The notes under the pieces are model-generated. The model was not told the origin of the DNA and ran no database searches. It saw only the letters and a program-made list of their open reading frames with translations. Of a DNA stretch of 64,000 nt, positions 1 to 9,803 are shown one piece after another. The DNA is from Sepioteuthis lessoniana (Eukaryota; Mollusca; Cephalopoda; Myopsida; Loliginidae), in assembly GCA_963585895.1 (NCBI GenBank), contig CAUZXS010005776.1, positions 48,501 to 112,500 of the forward strand, read 5' to 3'. Each line of letters begins with the position of its first letter. Positions within the stretch are counted from its first letter, which is position 1. The position numbers were made by a program, and so were the translations under genes.

Positions 1-157
1 CATCAATGTTTTCCTCTGTCCCTGTATCTTATTGGACATTTCCCACTCCTCCTGGAAACGAAGCAGCTCGTTTTCTATCAGTTTTGAGAAAACAATTTCA
101 GATTTTAAGTGCACAAACTTTTGGTAGCGCTTTATATATAGAGATTATTAAGTCATT

Positions 158-493
158 CTGACAGCACAGATTTCACTCAACATCCATCTTTATCATCAAT
201 TGCGCCCAGAGCTGACAGCAGAGATTTCCCTCTTCATCCATCCCTATCTTCAATTGCACCCAGTGCTGACAGCAGAGATTTCCCTCTTCATCCATCCCTA
301 TCATCAATTCCACCCAACACTGACAACAAAGACTTACCTTTTCAACCATCCCTATCGTTAATCCCTATCATCAAATGCACCAATGATGAGAGCACAGATT
401 TCCCTCTTCATCCATCCCTATCATCAGTTGCACCCAGCACTGACAGCACAGATTTTTCTCTTCATCCATCCCTATCATCAATTGCACCCAGCA
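158..493 (+). repeat. 54-bp minisatellite, 6 units, open in one frame
   Basis: Six head-to-tail units start at 158, 212, 266, 320, 386 and 440. Five are exactly 54 bp and the fourth is 66 bp, carrying a 12-bp internal repeat of the motif CCCTATC. All lengths are multiples of three. One plus-strand frame stays open from 142 (after a TAG at 139-141) to the TGA at 529-531, about 129 codons, repeating an 18-residue unit of the type DSRDFPLHPSLSSIAPSA. No ATG opens this frame, so if coding it would be an internal or terminal exon; the TATATATAG before 142 could act as a splice acceptor. It may equally be non-coding, because a repeat without stops is open automatically. Confidence 0.85.
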
Positions 494-604
494 GGTCCTC
501 CAACTTACATCCTATGTACAAACAAAGCTGATGTAAATAAGTTTTTGCTGGTCACCTTACACTGGCACATCTATATGTAGGTGTCTACCAAAGAATGTCC
601 TTAC

Positions 605-890
605 TTCTACAGCAGAGTCCTGCAAGTCTTGTTCATCTTACTTGGGTGTTTTTTGAGATGGAAGGTAAGTGGCTGCACAGGTGTCATTTCATGGGGTATC
701 ACTTCCAGGATTTATTGAAGATAGCTTATAGCATTCTAGTTCCCATGAATCTTTTTTCCAATACATTTTGCTAGCATCTATGCGGTGTATCCATACAGTA
801 GTAGTGACACAGCCACAGCCTGGAAGAAATCTCATTTTATTTTATTGAATAGATCAGACTTCCATATGATCAATAACCTATTGATAACAG
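605..890 (-). pseudogene. RTE-type LINE fragment, C-terminal ORF2 region
   Basis: Reading the minus strand gives short blocks such as DFFQAVAVSLLLYGYT and a following LAKCIGKKIHGN segment. These match the region downstream of the reverse transcriptase in the RTE-type element that recurs at 3890, 20105, 36390 and 46380. Several in-frame stops and small indels break it. No GAT tail is present, so the 3' end has been lost. It is a dead fragment in opposite orientation to most other RTE pieces here. Confidence 0.6.
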
Positions 891-922
891 TCAGTACCTT
901 TGGTAGAAAGTGATGTATGTAT

Positions 923-2225
923 GTATGTGCCTTCAATAAGTTTTCAGACATTTTTGTACAGGCATCTAAAATTGTTGTAGACTCTTGAAAATTCAGTATG
1001 TTATTGCTATACTTCTTATGAGATGACTAACCAATTTTTATGATTTCAGCTTTAAATGAACAGCTACAGCAGCAATTGGAATACACCCAACTAAGGCCAG
1101 ATTGTCACAGCTGGTGGATTTCATAAATGCAATCTGGATGTGAGGACACTTTAGAAGAACAATATGCAATAAAATTCTGTTTTAAACTTCGAAAAAATAC
1201 CACAGAAACGTATGGAATGCTTCAGACTGCTTTTGGAGCATCTTGCATGAATTGAGCATCAGTTTTTGAGTGGCATAAGAGATTCAAGGAAGGTAGGGAG
1301 TCTGTGAGGGATGATGAGAGGTGTGGGAGGAGTAAGGAAGTCAATACACCAGAGTTGATAGGCCAAATAAAGAATTCCATGGATAAGGACTGTCGTGTGT
1401 CTATAAAGACAATAAGTGTACAGTTTGATGTTAGTGTGGGAACAGTACACATAATTATTCATGAGGAACAGAAGATGCGGAAGATTTGTGAGAAGTTTGT
1501 CCCAAGGGTGCTCAGAAAAGATCAGAAAGAAAGACGTCATGAGAGCAGGGAGATGGTCGAGCTGATCAATTCAGATCCCGCAGTTTTTGATGCTCTGGTG
1601 ACCTGCAATGAAAACTGGATCTACTGCTATGACCCAGAGACCAAGAGACAGTGTTCCCAGTGGAAGCATGCTGGCTTTCCCAGATCCAAGAAGGCCAAAC
1701 AAACTTTTGATGATCTCTTTTTTGACAGCACTGGCATGATCTACATGCACTGGGTTCCCACTGGACAGACAGTCAACAAGGAATACTATGTTGATGTTTT
1801 AAGGGAGTTCAGGAAGAGATTCCGTCGGAAGAGGCCAGCACTCTTCAAATCGGGTCAGTGGTATTTCCACCAGGACAATGTAACAGTCCACAACTCCATC
1901 CTTGTCACAGACTATTTGACCAAGATGGGCATCAAGACAGTTCCTCGCCCTCCCTATAGTCCAGACCTTGCTTCCTGTGACTTTTGCTTATTCCCTAAGG
2001 TCAGAGGCTGTCATTATGAGACAATTGAGAAGATGAAAGAGGCTGTGATAAAGGTCATTGACACGCTCACACAAGAGGACTTCCATGGGGCCTTCCAGAA
2101 GTTGTTGGAACAGGTACAAGTGCATTGCAGCCGGAGGAGATTACTTCGAAGGGAACTAGAGTTTCATGTATGTACTATTAATAAAAGTGCCCATACGAAA
2201 AAAGTCTGGAAACTTATTGTGTGCT

Positions 2226-2229
<4 letters not shown>
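923..2229 (+). mobile_element. Nearly complete mariner (DD34D family), copy 1
   Basis: A roughly 1.3-kb Tc1/mariner-superfamily element. Its left terminal repeat (around 923-950) contains TTCAATAAGTTTTCAGAC and its right end (around 2202-2229) contains the reverse complement, GTCTGGAAACTTATTG. The right end abuts a (TA)n array, as expected for an element that duplicates TA on insertion. It encloses one transposase frame with two visible lesions (next entry). A second, internally deleted copy lies at 11494-12379. The left boundary is approximate because the outermost bases have diverged. Confidence 0.85.
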
Positions 2230-2283
<54 letters not shown>

Positions 2284-2287
2284 ATGA
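1127..2287 (+). pseudogene. mariner transposase, one nonsense codon and a mutated catalytic site
   Basis: The frame starts at an ATG at 1127 and is interrupted by TGA at 1253-1255, where copy 2 reads CGA (Arg). After that it is open to the (TA)n array. The N-terminal part resembles the mariner paired-type helix-turn-helix ([16 protein letters not shown]). The catalytic core shows FHQDN as the second Asp and CDF as the third, with exactly 34 residues between them, giving DD34D. The expected first Asp, in the block TCNENWIYCYDPE, is Asn. The family would use three Asp residues to bind metal and cut DNA at the element ends, so this copy should be inactive even if the stop were suppressed. The normal terminator is also lost: the frame reads through the terminal repeat into Tyr-Ile repeats made from TATA. 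An internal ATG at 1304 would give a 327-residue shortened frame. Confidence 0.85.
2229..2281. repeat. (TA)n microsatellite
   Basis: An uninterrupted TA dinucleotide array directly abutting the 3' end of mariner copy 1. It probably includes the TA target site and has expanded since. It supplies the artificial Tyr-Ile tail of the transposase frame. Confidence 0.95.
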
Positions 2288-2428
2288 TAGCTCATTGGCA
2301 TCAGTGATGACCATTAACTACACCAAAGCTGTATATGGGTGATTTTGTTTATAATGTTCAAAAGTTATGTTGAACCAACAACACTTTTTAGATGAGCAGA
2401 TTATATAAATACATATATATATACTCAC

Positions 2429-2985
2429 ACAAGGGTCATTCAGTAAATTAGGATGTTTTTGAAAAGCAAAATAAATGTTTTTTTCTGCCATAAAAGTAAA
2501 CTCTGTTTGAAACTGGTCTACAGCAAAAATTATTTCAATCTTACAAAAATACTTGTTTTAAGGCCATTCAAAATGGTGGCATATCAAACAGGGTACCCCA
2601 GGCTTGAACAGAGGTTTGTTATCAAATCTTTGGAGGCTGTGAAGTGCTAATCATACAAAATTTCAAGAATGTGTAACATATATGGATAAAGATACTTTAG
2701 TCAAAGAAATATTTATAAATAGGCAAAACATGAGTTTGCCACTGCGAGTCTGAGTCAAAAAATACATTCCGTGGAGTGGAAACACACTGACTCACCAGTA
2801 AAGAAAAAATTCTGGGGGCAGCAGTCAGTAAGAAAAGTGATACTGATAGTTTTCTGTGATATGAAAAACCCATCACTATTGATTTCTATGAGAAAGGTGT
2901 AACTGTAAACAACTCTTTAGGCAATATTCACCTTATTTATCAAATGATCCTTATGTATATATAAAAGCCACATTTAGACAGAAAT
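2429..2985 (+). mobile_element. Second mariner family, internally deleted
   Basis: The left part (around 2429-2660) starts with AGGGTCATTCAGTAAATT, resembling a mariner terminal repeat, and encodes a short LEQRFVIKSLEA block like the N-terminus of some mariner transposases. From about 2750 to 2920 the frame reads SVEWKHTDSPVKKKFWG and later IVFCDM, matching the central mariner domain. The HTH and much of the core are missing or scrambled and stops are frequent. The right end is not clear. It is not the same family as copy 1. Confidence 0.55.
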
Positions 2986-3282
2986 CTTTTATGAGATCAA
3001 TTTTTTTTTTAATTTTTTTTATCTTTACACAAGACTACAAATTATAGACTCAATAGCGTACAAAAATGGTCCAAAATTTTTGCTCCAAGTTCTTTCTATC
3101 ATCACTAGTCATTATCGAGGCAAAAATGAGATCTTATTCTTATTGAATTCAGTGAAATTTTGATTTAACTGATGTTTGAATTTGAGATGTTGGCATTTAT
3201 AAATTTAGAGAGAATGTAATGCATTTGATGTTTTTCAACTATTCATTGTATAGTAAATTTCTGTATAAGGTTGTTTGCATTG
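2985..3282. other. Unassigned AT-rich stretch
   Basis: Poly-T runs near 3001-3020 and no reading frame or repeat boundary that I recognise. It may include the lost right end of the preceding mariner. Confidence 0.5.
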
Positions 3283-3405
3283 GATAGGCTTTAACTTACG
3301 TGTGGCAACCAATCTAAGAGAAAGAAAACACTGAATTTAAACCTGTTAAATTCCACTTAAAAAGTGACCTTGTGTTGCATTCTGCTTGTGTAGAGGGGCT
3401 GGATA
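3283..3405 (+). mobile_element. SINE-A, 3' half
   Basis: The block GTGGCAACCAATCTAAGAGA, followed by AACCTGTTAAATTC and ending at GAGGGGCTGGATAAGA, is the tail of SINE-A. The tRNA-like head is missing. A full SINE-A follows within a few bases in the same orientation, so this is either a 5'-truncated neighbour or a partial tandem duplication. Confidence 0.7.
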
Positions 3406-3407
3406 AG

Positions 3408-3690
3408 AAGTGCTCATGGTGTAAAGGTTATCATCATAGAAAATGAACACAACAACCATAATTCAAAACCTACACAAGGTTGTTTGCATTTCATATAGTG
3501 CTAATACCCTAACGTATGCATTTTACTATTCTTCCTCCACCTATGGGTAAAAAGTAAGGCAGATTGGGCTTTTGGACCTTGGTATGGTAGCCAGTCTAAG
3601 AGAAGGAAAACTCTGAATTGAAACTTGTTAAATTCTGCTTAAAACTGATCTTATAACACATCCTGCTCATGCAGGGTAGAGGACATATAG
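3408..3690 (+). mobile_element. SINE-A, full length but diverged
   Basis: The tRNA-derived head carries an A-box-like TGGTGTAAAGG and a B-box-like AATTCAAAACC. The body contains CTATGGGTAAAAAGTAAGGC and the GAGAAGGAAAACTCTGAATT block. The tail ends near GGGTAGAGGACATATAG. These are RNA polymerase III-type promoter remnants. SINEs of this type carry no protein and depend on a LINE for copying. Confidence 0.75.
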
Positions 3691-3889
3691 TAAATTATAA
3701 TTTTATATAGTAACTCCTTGCATTCTCAAACTAATAGAGTGATGCTAATAAATGCTGAAATTCAAATATATAATTTGAGATCATTTTTTTATTGTACACA
3801 AAGCTTTAATACGGTATACAAAACAGTACCATATCAAATTATTTAATTACAATAAAGAATATTTAATATTTACTTTACATTTTGACTTC

Positions 3890-4375
3890 ATATGGAAATC
3901 TGATCCTTTAACAAAATAAAAGAGGATTTCTTCCAGGCTGAGGTAGTGTCAATACTACGGTATGGATACACCACATGGATGCTAACAAAAGGCATAGAGA
4001 AAAAGCTAAATGAGAACTAGACAAGAATGCTGCATGCTATTTTGAACAAACCCTGGAAGCAGCTACCCACAAAAAATGCAGCTGTATGTCCACTTAACTT
4101 CCATTTCATAAACCATCAAAGTAAGACAAACAAGACATGCAGAGCACTACTCGAGAACCAAAGATGAATTCATAAGGCATGTTTTTCTATGGATCCTTAC
4201 ACATAGACACACCAATGTTAGTCAACCAGCAAGGACTTATATCAGCTCAGTGCAGACACTGGATATAGTATAGAGAACCTGCCAAGAACAATGGATGAGG
4301 GGGACAGATAAAGAGAGAGAGAGAGACCCTGGGAAATCTATGCTGTTAGCACAATTTGATGATTACATTTTAACA
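3890..4375 (+). pseudogene. RTE-type LINE 3' end
   Basis: The degraded C-terminal ORF2 resembles the better copies at 20105 and 36390: a diverged TRMLHAILNKPWKQ block, then CRALLEN and GYSIENLPRTMDE near the end. The last coding block runs into an (AG)n tract at 4313-4324 and ends at TTTGATGATTAC, a short remnant of the GAT-rich tail. Several stops are present. The same family appears at least eight times in the window. Confidence 0.65.
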
Positions 4376-4758
4376 GCACTGATTTCTTTGGGATGACTTA
4401 ATATTTTATTAAAAATTCATAAGTAAGATCTATTTCAAGTCATTTTTTTCAAAATTTAGTCTCACCTAACCTGACTCTCAGCTTTGTGATGATGTCCATT
4501 TAAGAATCCATTATATCAGGGTCCATTAAATTATGGGTTTATTTTACACAATTTTCATAAACATGCATGAATGATTGTATATATTGTGTGGAACTCTGTT
4601 GATATAAAATAAATGAAACGTTCATTTCTAGATATTTGTAGCTAACATATTGTTCATATTTCAATTGTGTAAATGAGTGAGTGAATACCAAACAAAGGAC
4701 AGTCAGAGGCAACAATAGAAAAGAAGATGAAAAGAAATAAGAGAGGGAACAGTGAAAG

Positions 4759-4790
<32 letters not shown>

Positions 4791-5195
4791 ACATGGCTAT
4801 ATTTGAGTCAAACAAGTCAAAGGTGACAGAAAAGAAAAGGAGAAAATAAAATTGGAAACAAAAGAAAAAAAGAAAAAAAACAGGAGAGGGAATGAATAGT
4901 CATTCCCCAATCATATTCGATATTATATACTAAGAAAATGTCAGTAAATATACTGAAAATGAATGTTGTTGACAACAAGTATATACATAGACCACATGAT
5001 GATGTTGTATATGTGAGAGTGAGCATATATTTATAAATCCATACAGATGTGCATATATGTTTGTATGTCTGTGTACTTGAGGTTTTATGTGTATATGTGT
5101 AGACTGATGTTATGTATGTGCATTTGTGTGTAGAATATATATATATATATAGCTAGAGGTCAGTATAAATGCTTATATATATATATACACACAGA
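4376..5195. other. No gene or recognisable element; short microsatellites
   Basis: AT-rich sequence with (TA)n at 4761-4780, around 5136-5151 and around 5175-5187, an A/G-rich run at 4835-4890, and alternating TATG/TGTA runs at 5040-5130. The minus-strand open frame at 4817-5026 is low complexity and I do not treat it as a gene. Confidence 0.5.
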
Positions 5196-5199
5196 AAAT

Positions 5200-6480
5200 C
5201 AATGATGAAATTATTCATACACCAAGGAATATTGAATATTTTGACCCATTTCTTAATTTAAAACTCATATGATGCCAGACTTTTTATGTTATTAAATACA
5301 ATAAAAGAATATAAAACTCAATTTTGAGAAGGATAGGTTAAATTTACTGAATATGAGAAGAAAAATAAACAAAAAAAGAAAAGACAAAATTATTCATACA
5401 GTATAAAAAATTGAACAATTTTCACAATAACAATCATCAATAGCATGGCCTCTAATTTTTTATAACTTGCTGCAATCATTTCCTAAAGTTTTTGATAAGA
5501 TTTGAACAAGTCTTTTCTGAGATTTTTTTCCATTCTTCATTGGTTATACATTCTAGTTTCTGAAGGTTCTTTGGTGACCAATGATTTATTCAAACTTTTA
5601 ATTTTTGCCATAGATTTTCAATAGGATTCAAATCAGAACTTATTGAAGGCTATGGCAGAACAGTAATCTTTTTCTGAAGCCACACAGCCACTGATTTAAA
5701 CATATTTTTGGGATCATTATCTTACTGAAAAGTAAATCTCTGACCTAGATCCAAATTTTGCACTGATAGTTATAGATTTTCATCCAGAATTTTGATATAG
5801 TCTTCAGATTTCATTATTCCTCTTATTGCAATTAATTGACCAGTCTCTGTTGAGCTAAAACAATCCCAAAACAATATTAAGCCACCTCCATGTTTAATTT
5901 TGGCACTGTGTTCTTTCTTGCACCAAATCTTCTGTACATCTTTATGTTAAATAAGCTCAGTTTTTGTTTTATCACTCCACAACACTTGTTCCCAAAAGTA
6001 ATTTTCTTTGTCCAAGAACTTTTTGGCAAAATCAAACTGAGCAACAATGTTAGATGTTTAATGAAAAGGGGTTCATCGTGGTCGGTTTCCATACAACCCA
6101 TTTCTTTTTAAATAATGTCATATTGAGTGAGTACTTACACTGAAACCCATCATATCCAAACTTTTAGCAATGTCTTTCAAAACAACTATTGGGTTTATAT
6201 TAAACTCGCAACACAGTTTTTAGTCTGTTCTTGGTGACAATTTGGATTTTCTTCCATGCCACACAGTTTAAACTTCTTTATAATGGACTATATCAAAGAT
6301 CTAGAGATAGCTAACCAATTTGAAATAGTGCTGTAAATATTCCTCAACTCATGGAAGTTAATAATTCTGTCTTGAATCAACAAGCTCCTTTGTCTTCCCC
6401 ATCATGTAGTTAACATAAGATCAAGAATGGTGGCACTCAGTGCACCACATGATGGTCTTTGCTGGAATTAACTCAAATAT
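5200..6480 (-). mobile_element. Tc1-like element, decayed (DD34E family)
   Basis: The minus strand reads through a Tc1-like transposase in several frames. In order from about 6260 downward it shows LKDIAKSLDMMGFSVST (helix-turn-helix region), KRNGL followed by NRPRRTPFH, WEQVLWSDKTK with the first catalytic Asp, KLNMEVA, then DNDPK with the second Asp (around 5715), and NPIEN with the third residue, Glu (around 5623). Downstream is LWQKLKV and the family's C-terminal end. Many stops and frameshifts make it inactive. Terminal repeats are not certain, so the boundaries are approximate. Confidence 0.8.
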
Positions 6481-6787
6481 TCAACTGAATAAATAGTCTA
6501 CAAAACTTCACAGATAAAATAATTAAGTAAATCTCTTATACTCACATGAATGAATTAATTTGAAATGATATGTTCTACTGTATGGATAATTTTGTCTTTT
6601 GCTATTTTTGCATAATTCACCTGTCAAATTTGTTGTATTTAACCAACTATTCTGAAAATTGAGTTTATTTTCCTTTTTTGTTTTTTTGCTTCTTAACATA
6701 GAAAAACCTGGGATCATATGGGCATCAGATTTTGAGAAATAGATAAAAATATTCAAATCTAATGGTTGTATAAATGATTTCGTTGTT

Positions 6788-6833
<46 letters not shown>

Positions 6834-6892
6834 ACACACATACATATATATATATATATATGTGTACACACATTTATGTGTACACATATATA
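6480..6892. other. Unassigned sequence ending in (TA)n
   Basis: From 6480 to 6790 there is AT-rich DNA in which I recognise no element. From 6792 to 6865 there is (TA)n with interspersed ACAC and GTGT, which produces a spurious minus-strand frame of Tyr-Ile repeats. Confidence 0.6.
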
Positions 6893-7014
6893 AAGTTTCG
6901 TGGTGTAAAAGTTCCCATCATAGGAAATGGACATAGCAACCAGAGTTGAAAATCCTACACGAGGCTGTTTACAATTCACATAGTGAAAATACCCTTGGGA
7001 AAGGCTGACTGCTC
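6893..7014 (+). mobile_element. SINE-A, 5' half
   Basis: The head TCGTGGTGTAAAAGTTCCCA and B-box-like AGAGTTGAAAATCC are followed by CACATAGTGAAAATACCC and GGAAAGGC, after which sequence switches to a Tc1-like coding region. The 3' half is missing. It borders the 5'-truncated Tc1-like element at 7021, so the two were joined by insertion or deletion. Confidence 0.7.
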
Positions 7015-7020
7015 TAAACA

Positions 7021-7935
7021 CTACTGCACAACTGAACCAATGTTCAACATCCCCTGTGAGGAGAAGACTCAGTGAAACTGGACTATATTACAGGACAGCT
7101 GTCAAGAAAACACTGTTGAGGAAACAAAACTATGTCAAAAGGTTCCAGTGGGCCAATATGTATAAAGACTGGACCACAGAGCAATGGAATAAAGTCCTTT
7201 GGACAGACAAATAAAAGTCTGAAATCTTTGACTCAAATAGGAGAGTTGATGGATGGCAAAGAGTTGGCAAAAGAGCTGCAATCCACTGTGTCACACCAAC
7301 CATAAAGCATGGAGGTGGGGGGGGCATAGGTCTATTATAAGGTGAAGGGCAAATTGAATCAGACTGGCTATCACAGCATACTACAGCATCACGCAATCCC
7401 ATCTGGAATGAAGCTTGTGGCTCAAAGATTTGTACTCATACAAGACAATGACCCAAAGCATACAAGTGAACTCTGCCAGAGGTACATTAAAAGCCATGAG
7501 GATTAGTGCATCCTTCCACTGATGTCTTGACAAGCACAATAAGCAGGCTTAAATCCCATTGAACTGGTGTGGCATGAACTTGACTGAAAAGTCAGAGCAA
7601 AACAACCTACAAATGTGGCTCACCTCTGGCAACCTTTGTAGGAAAGCTGGGAGGAACTATCTTCAGTCTGCTTCCAGTCTTTGGTAGAAAGAATGCTGAG
7701 AATCTGTGAAGCAGTAATAACAGACAAAGGGGTCAATTTTGATGAATCAAAATTTAACAATTTTTTTTGTTTTTAGGAGTTTAATTTGTATTTAATGTGG
7801 CTCAGGAAGACTTGTATTTAGGATAATATAATAAATAAAATCATTACAGTGCTTAACTTATTTCATTAGAAATAACACTATTAGGATGAGAAAAAATTTA
7901 TTTGAGGGTAGCCAAATACTTTTGACTGGTTGTAT
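7021..7935 (+). mobile_element. Tc1-like element, 5'-truncated, with transposase remnant
   Basis: From 7023 the frame reads VRRRLSETGLYYRTAVKKT, then WANMYKDWTTEQWNKVLWTD, where the last Asp is the first catalytic residue. Next comes Lys and a TAA at 7212-7214 in place of the family's usual Glu-Ser. It continues with NRRVDGWQRVGKRAA and PTIKHGGG. Around 7441 it shows LQDNDPKHTSELC (second Asp) and around 7550 GLNPIELVWHE (Glu, third residue), then a C-terminal block ending in VITDKGVNFDES. The 3' terminal repeat contains AGCCAAATACTTTTGACTG (around 7910-7930), typical of vertebrate and invertebrate Tc1-like ends. The 5' end and terminal repeat are lost. It differs in sequence from the minus-strand Tc1 at 5200-6480. 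Confidence 0.85.
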
Positions 7936-7982
7936 GTGTATATATATCACTTACACATACACTTTATATGTACATACATATG

Positions 7983-8310
7983 AGTGTGAGTCAAAAAGTA
8001 ATGCCTTTTTCTTTAATAAAGGAATAATTACTGACACAGGAACATCTATCATACATCAAAATGAAGCTGGTCCTCAGTGGATCACATCCCTACTTCTCAA
8101 CATTTCTTTCAATAGCAATGCTCCACCTTCGAATGAGAGCATCTATCCCTGCCTCATAAAATCCTTTTGACTGTTCTTTCTGCCACTTCATCACTGCAGT
8201 TTTCACTTCCTCATCACTAGCATAATATTTGCCTCTTAAACCCTCTTTCATAGGGCCAAAGAGAGGATAGTCTCTAATAAGTATGGAGAGTGCAGTAAAG
8301 TTGTCCACTC
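7983..8310 (-). mobile_element. mariner 3' part, minus strand
   Basis: The right-hand minus-strand frame reads DYPLFGPMKEGLRG, then YYASDEEVKTAVMKW and later GIDALIRRWSIAIER, the C-terminal domain of mariner transposases of the SETMAR-like group. The element end at 7983 reads GTGAGTCAAAAAGTAATGCC, a classical mariner terminal repeat. The catalytic domain is absent on this strand. A piece of what looks like the same transposase lies next to it in the opposite orientation (8345-8428). Confidence 0.75.
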
Positions 8311-8344
8311 AAATGAGGTGATTGTCTCCATTGTCCTGCTGCTT

Positions 8345-8428
8345 ATTTGCCATCAAACATTGTCAGGCAGAAAGAGGATATTATTGATTGGCAAGATTTA
8401 GCCCCTTCAGACTATCATTACATATATA
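8345..8428 (+). pseudogene. mariner catalytic fragment, inverted relative to neighbour
   Basis: The plus strand reads a short segment ending WQDLAPSDYH, matching the mariner block around the third catalytic Asp (usually SPDLAPSDYH). In an intact gene this would immediately precede the LFGPMKEGL segment that lies on the minus strand at 8260. The arrangement suggests an inversion inside one element or two independent fragments. It then runs into microsatellite DNA. Confidence 0.55.
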
Positions 8429-8446
8429 TACTATACAAAAATATAA

Positions 8447-8501
<55 letters not shown>

Positions 8502-8611
8502 AAAATACATTTACACACACACACACACACAAAATATATACACACACATATATATATCAATATATACATATGTACACATACATATATATAGATACATATA
8601 TACATATATAG
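8415..8611. repeat. Compound (CA)n/(TA)n microsatellite
   Basis: Alternating CACA and TATA arrays fill this stretch. They give rise to several overlapping spurious frames on both strands made of Thr-His, Tyr-Ile and Cys-Val repeats. Confidence 0.95.
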
Positions 8612-8703
8612 ACACAGGTCATTCAGCTGGAGCTGTTAAAGAGACCTAACCCCTCTGCAGAAATGCAGTTGATGTATTCTGTAGCCCCAGCTGACTAGGC
8701 AAG
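8612..8703 (-). mobile_element. VNTR composite, 5'-end fragment
   Basis: Contains CCCCTCTGCAGAAATGCAGT and TAGCCCCAGCTGACTAGGC, the conserved outer 5' block of the composite family read on the minus strand. The rest of the element is absent. A MITE begins immediately after at about 8708. Confidence 0.65.
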
Positions 8704-8707
8704 TGCA

Positions 8708-8941
8708 GGGTGTCTCAAAATAGATGCAATCCATTAATGTGATAATGACTTATTACTGAGACAAGCAGAATGGTCATCATTTGGAAAACATCTTGTAAAA
8801 AAATGCATCTTTGAGCTAAAGACAGCAACTCAATGTTTTTTGTAATTGTTCAGCTTCCAGGACATGCAATCTTTTTTTGAGTTTCTTGTCTCAGAAATAG
8901 ATTATTATCATATTAATGGGTTGCATCTGTCTTGAGGCAGT
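8708..8941. mobile_element. MITE-like foldback element with 54-bp inverted repeats
   Basis: The left arm (about 8711-8765) runs from GTGTCTCAAAATAGATGCAA to ACTGAGACAAG. The right arm (about 8885-8938) is its reverse complement with a few changes, from CTTGTCTCAGAAATAG to GCATCTGTCTTGAGGCA. The loop of about 120 bp has no coding capacity. This layout is typical of a non-autonomous DNA transposon. I could not settle a target duplication or assign a superfamily. Confidence 0.8.
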
Positions 8942-9102
8942 TTTGAATGATTCTGTTTCCAAATAAGTAATAATGCAAAATATCTTTCCTTTCTTGTGCA
9001 AGGAATCATAATCAAGGATTAATAGTTGTTATAGTATACTATTTTCAAATCTAAAACAAAAAAAGAAAACAACATTATTAGTAGTAGAGTTATTAGCAGT
9101 AA

Positions 9103-9640
9103 AAATAGGTTTTAGCCTGAAATATCCAGCTTATAGTTTGCAAAGGTGAAGCAACATTTCATTTTTTTTATTACAGAAACATGTATGTTTGTGTGTAAAA
9201 TACTTGTTTTCTCATCAAATCTTTCTTCCTTATTATCTCTTTAAACTCTTTGAAGCTTTGCACTCCATATGTCACACCTAAGTTCACAAAATTTGTCAAA
9301 ACTTCAAGTAGAAAGCACATTCAACATCTGGCTTCAAGAAGCAGGTACCCTTGTTTAAAACTATGCCATTATTCAATTACAAGAAAGGCTGTCAAAAGTT
9401 TTTTTATTTGCATTATCAGACTAGATCTCTCCATGAGAGTAAAATACTGACCCCATAGTATATAATAAAACAGAGCTAAGCCTGAAACATTGACCCAACA
9501 GTATATAGTAAAATAGGGTTTTGCCTGAAATATTGAGCCCAAAGTATATAGTAAAACAGGGTTCAGTCTACAATATCCAACTTTTAGATTCAAAGGATGA
9601 AGCTACATTTTATTTTTGATTAATGAAACAATTACTTTTA
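9103..9640. repeat. 43-bp tandem repeat (3 units) and a diverged upstream copy
   Basis: Units start at 9446, 9489 and 9532, exactly 43 bp apart, each containing AGTATATAGTAAAACAGG or a close variant followed by CCTGAAA. The sequence after the last unit (9575-9640, containing GAAGCTACATTTTATTTTT) is a diverged repeat of 9135-9170, so a larger segment was duplicated about 430 bp apart with the units amplified in the second copy. Confidence 0.7.
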
Positions 9641-9803
9641 ACCAAAAAAATAAAGTTTATGTTGCTTGTTTTTGGGGGTTTTTTTAATTTTACTCAAACA
9701 CATAAATCTCCTCTAAGATTTTAACTTTTGTTATCTTTGTTTAAGTCAGAAACTAGTGAAATTTCATTAGAAATATCTTTAAATTTTTTCAAAGTAAACA
9801 ATA

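Noticed and set aside
158..493. CRISPR array
   Set aside because: Head-to-tail minisatellite units without spacers.
6725..7021. 98-codon minus-strand frame rich in Tyr-Ile
   Set aside because: Made by a (TA)n array and part of a SINE-A; no domain.
8347..8649. Three overlapping 67-100 codon frames
   Set aside because: Artefacts of the (CA)n/(TA)n array; only the first ten or so codons of mariner origin are meaningful.
9241..9600. Continuation of the mariner transposase into the 43-bp repeat region
   Set aside because: The minus-strand frame there shows no mariner motif, and the element's inverted ends lie at 9804 and 10391.
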